From DATLYH01 sp035575035 (GTDB lineage: Bacteria > Planctomycetota > Planctomycetia > Gemmatales > Gemmataceae): DNA of 16,944 bases. Numbering within the stretch: position 1 is the first letter of the stretch; each line of letters starts with the position of its first letter. Positions 13,543 through 16,944 of the stretch are shown here, piece after piece. The notes under the pieces are model-generated. The model saw nothing but the letters and a program-made list of their open reading frames with translations. It was not told the origin of the DNA and searched no databases. The position numbers were made by a program, and so were the translations under genes. The stretch spans positions 1 through 16,944 of the forward strand of contig DATLYH010000382.1 of assembly GCA_035575035.1 (NCBI GenBank). The letters are read 5' to 3'.

Positions 13543-15231
13543 CTAACCTTCGGTTTTCTCCCTGGTCGGGAAGAACGACAGTCCCACCAGCAGCGCTGCC
13601 GACAGCGCATAGGCCGCCGCCCAGTGGTACGGCGACTGGCAGAGGACCGCCACGTTGGCGCCGAAGCGCTCCTGAAGCGATTCCCACACCTGGTGGGGCA
13701 GCGCGATGCGCTCATCGGGGAAGGGCGAATGGATGATGCCCACCAGCGCGCAAAGGCTGGCGACCCCGAGGTAGGCAGCCGAGAGCCGCAGCCGGCCGTC
13801 GAGCATCGCGGCCAGGGCCGAGCCCCATAACAGACTGGTGACGATGAAGCCGTTCGCCAGGCACCAGAGCACCACGAGTTCCGCCCGTTGGCCCAGCCCT
13901 GCGGGACCGACGACCGGCACGAGCACCCGCTTCACCAAGATTGCGCCTAGGCAGGCCAGCGCCGGCATCGCCGCCAGCGCCAGCGCGGCATAGTGGCGCG
14001 CCGGCGTGGCGTGAAACGACTGGGCTGTGATCTCCAGGCCGACAAAGACCACGATGCCGAACAGGGCCGGCTTGGGCAGCCACTCGAAGAGCACGCCGAA
14101 CCAGCCGAAGCAGCCGGCGGCACCGATGAAAAGGGCCGTCGCCAGCGTGTACGCCGCCCGGCCGCCCATCGCCTTGTAGGCCGGATGCCCGATGTACGGC
14201 GTCGTCTGGATCACGCCGCCGAACAGCCCGGCCAGCAACGCCGCGATTCCCTCCGTCAGCAAGATGGTCCGCGTGTCGTACTCATCACCGGCAGCTGCGG
14301 CACTCTCCACGCAATCGATCCCGCCGACGATCGTTGCTAGGGCGAAGGGGAGTGCGATCGGCAATTTTTCCAGGGAGGTGACCAGGACCCGCTCCAGCCA
14401 GGGCCAGCCCCCCGCGCCCTCGGGCAAGGCCGGCAGCAGTGCGGGCAGGTACCACCAGTCCTTTGCTCCGGTCCGCTCCAACGGCGGAGCCAACCCCAGG
14501 CCCACACAGGCCAGATAGACCAGGACGCCGAGTACTACGGCGGCCAGGGCGCCGGGGATGTTGCCCGGCAGCGGCCGGTGCACCACCAGCGTCAACAGAA
14601 TGACCGTCAGCGCTGCCATGCCCACGATCGGCACCGCGACGATGTCATCGAGCAGGGGAAGGAAGGCGATCAACGTTAGGGCGATGGCGGCTAGTGAGCC
14701 AAGCAATCCGGCCCGCGGCACCCAGCGCCGCACCGCGTTGCCCAAAGGCGAGAGGGCCACCTTGAAAACCCCAACGATGACCAGCAGCGTCAGGCCGACA
14801 TGCCAGGCGAAGAACATGGCCTGCTCATGATGCACTGCGGTGAACGGCTCGCCGGCCGGGAGGGCCTCGCGGAGGCGCTGGGCCTCCTCCCGGAGGGTCG
14901 GCAACAGGATGAGGACCGACACGGCAATGGTGCTGGGGGTGTCGAGGCCGAGCGGCATGGCGGTCACGTCGGGCCGCCCAGTCCGCCGGGCCAGGCGGAA
15001 GGCCATCCAGGTGTAGACCAGGTCGCCGAAAAGCACCCCCAACGCCGTGCCGGGGATCATGCGCGTCAGCACGAACTGCGGTGTGAAGGCATACTGGCCC
15101 GGCGGCTGGCTCTCCGGTGGAATCACGCTGCTAATCAGGGTGAAGAGCAGCACCATCTGCGTCAGGTTGTCCAGCGTCAGGCCGAAGAAGGCGTTGATGT
15201 CCCCCGGACGGGCCCAACCATAGCGCGTCAT
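13543..15231 (-). CDS. Xanthine/uracil-type (AzgA/NCS2-like) permease
   Basis: From the ATG at 15231 the product has 562 residues (MTRYGWARPGDINAFFGL). GGTGAG at 15238-15243 is correctly spaced for this start; an ATG at 15237 and a GTG at 15279 are in frame but less well placed. The protein is hydrophobic throughout, with roughly a dozen membrane segments. Family signatures include the N-terminal ARPGDINAFFGL, DVTAMPLGLDTPST (compare ALPFGINTPS in the family), GGIDCVESAAAAGDEYDT at 303-320 and TTPYIGHPAYK at 343-353. Relatives import purines or pyrimidines with protons, but planctomycete members like this are distant, so the substrate is not assigned. Located on the inner membrane. A degraded hydrolase gene lies 96 bases upstream on the same strand. 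Confidence 0.85.
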   Translation of the reverse strand: MTRYGWARPGDINAFFGLTLDNLTQMVLLFTLISSVIPPESQPPGQYAFTPQFVLTRMIPGTALGVLFGDLVYTWMAFRLARRTGRPDVTAMPLGLDTPSTIAVSVLILLPTLREEAQRLREALPAGEPFTAVHHEQAMFFAWHVGLTLLVIVGVFKVALSPLGNAVRRWVPRAGLLGSLAAIALTLIAFLPLLDDIVAVPIVGMAALTVILLTLVVHRPLPGNIPGALAAVVLGVLVYLACVGLGLAPPLERTGAKDWWYLPALLPALPEGAGGWPWLERVLVTSLEKLPIALPFALATIVGGIDCVESAAAAGDEYDTRTILLTEGIAALLAGLFGGVIQTTPYIGHPAYKAMGGRAAYTLATALFIGAAGCFGWFGVLFEWLPKPALFGIVVFVGLEITAQSFHATPARHYAALALAAMPALACLGAILVKRVLVPVVGPAGLGQRAELVVLWCLANGFIVTSLLWGSALAAMLDGRLRLSAAYLGVASLCALVGIIHSPFPDERIALPHQVWESLQERFGANVAVLCQSPYHWAAAYALSAALLVGLSFFPTREKTEG

Positions 15232-15327
15232 GGACATCTCACCATGTGTTAACCACGACCTTTGTTGAAGCCCCGCCACGATCCAGGCCGTGCGGCGAAC
15301 CTCAAACTTCGACCTTCCGCCACACCT

Positions 15328-15738
15328 TTACCTCACCACTGCCCGGACAGAAGACCATCTGCTGGCAGGCCAGTCCAGGCTTCGGACGTGGACCATGCCC
15401 AAGCCATCAACCCAACGTACCCCCGCCGTACAGCCGAAGGGCTTTGGCCAGCGCAGATGGCTCAGCTCGTACATGCAGTTCAGGAGGGTGACGGTCCCCA
15501 CCGAGACGCCGAGCGCTTCCGCCCACGCGGCGATCTCGCCCCGGTAAAGCCCCCCGGACCCCTGATAGAGGCGCGCGAAGACCCAACGGAGCAGTTCAGG
15601 CACCCACTCAAGTTGAGAGCCGGCCTCTCGGACGAGGCGGCCGGCCACCGACTTCTCGCAAGAAATGACCTCCTCCCAGCGCTTCCCTTCGTCGCGCCCC
15701 AAATCGATCCAATAGGTCGGAACGTCGGTCGTGAACAT
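15328..15738 (-). pseudogene. 3'-truncated acid-ceramidase/C45-like Ntn hydrolase
   Basis: The frame gives 136 residues from an ATG at 15738 with GAGGGT about 5 bases upstream, so the 5' end looks genuine. The end of the N-terminal propeptide (VTLLNCMYELSHL) and the nucleophile region are present: C103 in FGCTAGV, followed by VHVRSLDWP. This matches the pattern of NAAA/acid ceramidase and choloylglycine-hydrolase-like enzymes (Cys start of the mature subunit, then GRNLDW). Those enzymes usually have 330-400 residues. Here similarity stops after LDWP, and a stop follows within 13 codons. Only 96 bases remain before the permease, so most of the catalytic domain is deleted, not merely frameshifted. 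I call it a remnant; a short expressed product is possible but could not form the known fold. Confidence 0.7.
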
Positions 15739-16419
15739 GCCGACCCTCTACAAGAATTGCCGAACGAATCCGTGCCCGCCGTGGGGCGCGGTGGTCTGGA
15801 AGAAACCGGCGCCCCAACCCCATCAGGAGCATATCCCGGACAACGATCAACCTACGCGACCGTGGCCGCCCTCATTGTGGTCATCAACCGGGGCCAACAC
15901 AAGAGCCTGCCCTGCCTGGAGCACTTGGCCGAAGAGCACTATTTCCAGGTGACCGTGACCCGCCGGCAGGAACTCCGCCAGCCGCTCCAATGTCGCCGGT
16001 CGGCGGCATACTCTTCCGGCCTCCTCCCTGGTCACGATCCGGACGGCCTCCCTTGCTGCCCGTGACCGGCAGCAGGTTACCGTCGGGACGCTCGTCTCCA
16101 TGCCGTTGTCCGTTGTCCGGGGGACTCCTTTTTCCTTGAACAGACCGGCGTACGGTCAGAGAATGAGGGGCAGTCGCTAGCGTCCGGGGCTGGCCCTGTC
16201 CGGATGGGTGGAGCCACCGAAGGTGTAGTCGGGCGATCTCGTATCTGGTCTAGCGCTCTCGTTGTCGATGGTCCTACAGTTGGGTGGCTGGGGCGGAGCG
16301 CCGCGACACCCCGGCGCTACTTCCCAGGGCGTCGCGCTGCTATCCCGGCTTCGCGCGGCATCACCTCAGTCGGGATGGCCCCGCAGGTGAACTGGAGCGT
16401 TCGGCCGCCGGAGGTGCGG
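15739..16419. other. Region without a convincing gene
   Basis: Frames exist on both strands (for example 15847-16101 minus, 84 residues) but none has a recognised domain or a well-spaced ribosome-binding site. The minus strand near 16125 has AAGGAG, too far from any ATG. The stretch 16170-16330 contains GC-rich segments such as GTCCGGGGCTGGCCC that resemble degraded palindromic repeats. Together with the truncated hydrolase it looks like a decayed stretch. Confidence 0.45.
16105..16118. repeat. Two-unit heptamer GTTGTCC
   Basis: GTTGTCC occurs twice in a row. The same heptamer is the last unit of the array at 7372-7399. It is short and might be chance, but it is a third place in the window with 7-base periodicity in non-coding DNA. 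Confidence 0.4.
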
Positions 16420-16944
16420 ATGGCGGGCCGTACCATTGCCATCGGTGACATCCACGGCTGCCCGGACGCCCTGGCGGCCCTGATCGATGCCGTGGCGCCC
16501 GGCCCGGATGACACCATCGTCACGCTCGGCGACTACATCGACCGGGGGCCTAACAGCCGCGGGGTGCTGGACCAGCTGATCCATCTCGCCGAGCAGTGCC
16601 GGCTGATCCCGCTCCTGGGCAACCATGAGGAGGCGCTGCTTGACGCCCTGCGGGACAAAAACGCTCTGCGACGGTGGCTGATGCTGGGTGGGACCGATAC
16701 CCTCCGCTCATATGGGTGGACCCCGGGCGGGCCGCGGCGAGCGCTGGCCGATTGGATTCCCGCGCCGCATCGGGAGTTCATCGCCGCTTGCTGGGATTAC
16801 TACGAGACGCCGACCCATCTGTTTGTCCACGCCGGTTTCGTGCCCGAGTTGCCGCTCCGTGAGCAGCCGGCACTGGCCCTGCGATGGCGGGTAACGGACG
16901 CGGCCACGGCGGTCCCGCATCACTCCGGCAAGGTGGCGGTGGTC
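16420..16944 (+). CDS. Metallophosphatase of the PP2A/ApaH type (3'-partial)
   Basis: The frame opens at the ATG at 16420, with GGAGGT 4 bases upstream, and runs to the window edge without a stop (175 residues). The calcineurin-like metallophosphatase motifs appear in order: GDIHG at 9-13 (D10, H12), GDYIDRG at 37-43 (D38, D41, R42), GNHE at 67-70, and VHAGF with H137. These residues bind two metal ions and the phosphate. The last motif, GHT, would lie just past the edge after KVAVV. Close families are serine/threonine phosphatases such as PrpA/PphA and the diadenosine tetraphosphatase ApaH; GDYIDRGPNSRGVLDQLI favours the protein-phosphatase branch. It is likely cytoplasmic, as no signal peptide is visible. 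Confidence 0.9.
   Translation, partial: MAGRTIAIGDIHGCPDALAALIDAVAPGPDDTIVTLGDYIDRGPNSRGVLDQLIHLAEQCRLIPLLGNHEEALLDALRDKNALRRWLMLGGTDTLRSYGWTPGGPRRALADWIPAPHREFIAACWDYYETPTHLFVHAGFVPELPLREQPALALRWRVTDAATAVPHHSGKVAVV

Noticed and set aside
15847..16101. 84-residue minus-strand frame in phase with the truncated hydrolase
   Set aside because: A stop separates it from the hydrolase, the hydrolase has its own start and ribosome-binding site, and no domain is visible.

Overview
The window is GC-rich bacterial DNA that most likely comes from a planctomycete, probably of the Gemmata/Isosphaera type. The strongest sign is the left-edge gene. It encodes a secreted protein with a CxxxxCH cytochrome-like motif, a BIG2-type domain and the DUF1549/DUF1553 pair, an architecture expanded almost only in Planctomycetes and related phyla. 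A PEP-CTERM protein, a giant DUF4340 protein, a zinc-ribbon membrane protein and many GC-rich palindromic repeats fit the same origin.

Layout. 1-1950 (-): 3'-partial DUF1549/DUF1553 protein. 2220-3125 (-): LysR-type regulator, divergent from a two-component pair: sensor kinase 3250-4773 (+) and NtrC-type sigma-54 activator 4930-6384 (+). 6385-6669: a control region with a near-perfect sigma-54 promoter (6532-6547). 6670-7329 (+): PEP-CTERM surface protein. 7330-8085: about 750 bases without a credible gene, full of inverted repeats. 8086-12255 (+): 1389-residue membrane-anchored protein with nine DUF4340-like repeats. 12356-13522 (+): zinc-ribbon, single-span membrane protein. 13543-15231 (-): xanthine/uracil-type permease, convergent with the previous gene. 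15328-15738 (-): 3'-truncated remnant of an acid-ceramidase/C45-like Ntn hydrolase. 15739-16419: no convincing gene. 16420-16944 (+): 3'-partial metallophosphatase of the PP2A/ApaH type. The two edge genes (1-1950 and 16420-16944) have no stop codon inside the window.

How the parts may work together. The kinase and activator form a standard two-component system. The activator keeps the GAFTGA loop needed to contact sigma-54, and the next gene downstream is preceded by the only convincing sigma-54 promoter I found. The simplest model is kinase, then activator, then sigma-54 promoter, then PEP-CTERM protein. This resembles the PrsK/PrsR/RpoN control of PEP-CTERM genes described in proteobacteria. 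The divergent LysR regulator may control the kinase gene.

The most unusual layer is repetitive DNA. A hairpin family with a GGCGAGCGG head occurs between the kinase and activator genes, and twice in frame inside the DUF4340 gene, where it adds peptide repeats. The stem bases differ between the two sites but pairing is kept. A related hairpin lies at the predicted 5' end of the PEP-CTERM transcript. Separately, heptanucleotide tandem arrays run across the stop codons of the kinase and PEP-CTERM genes, each followed by an inverted copy.
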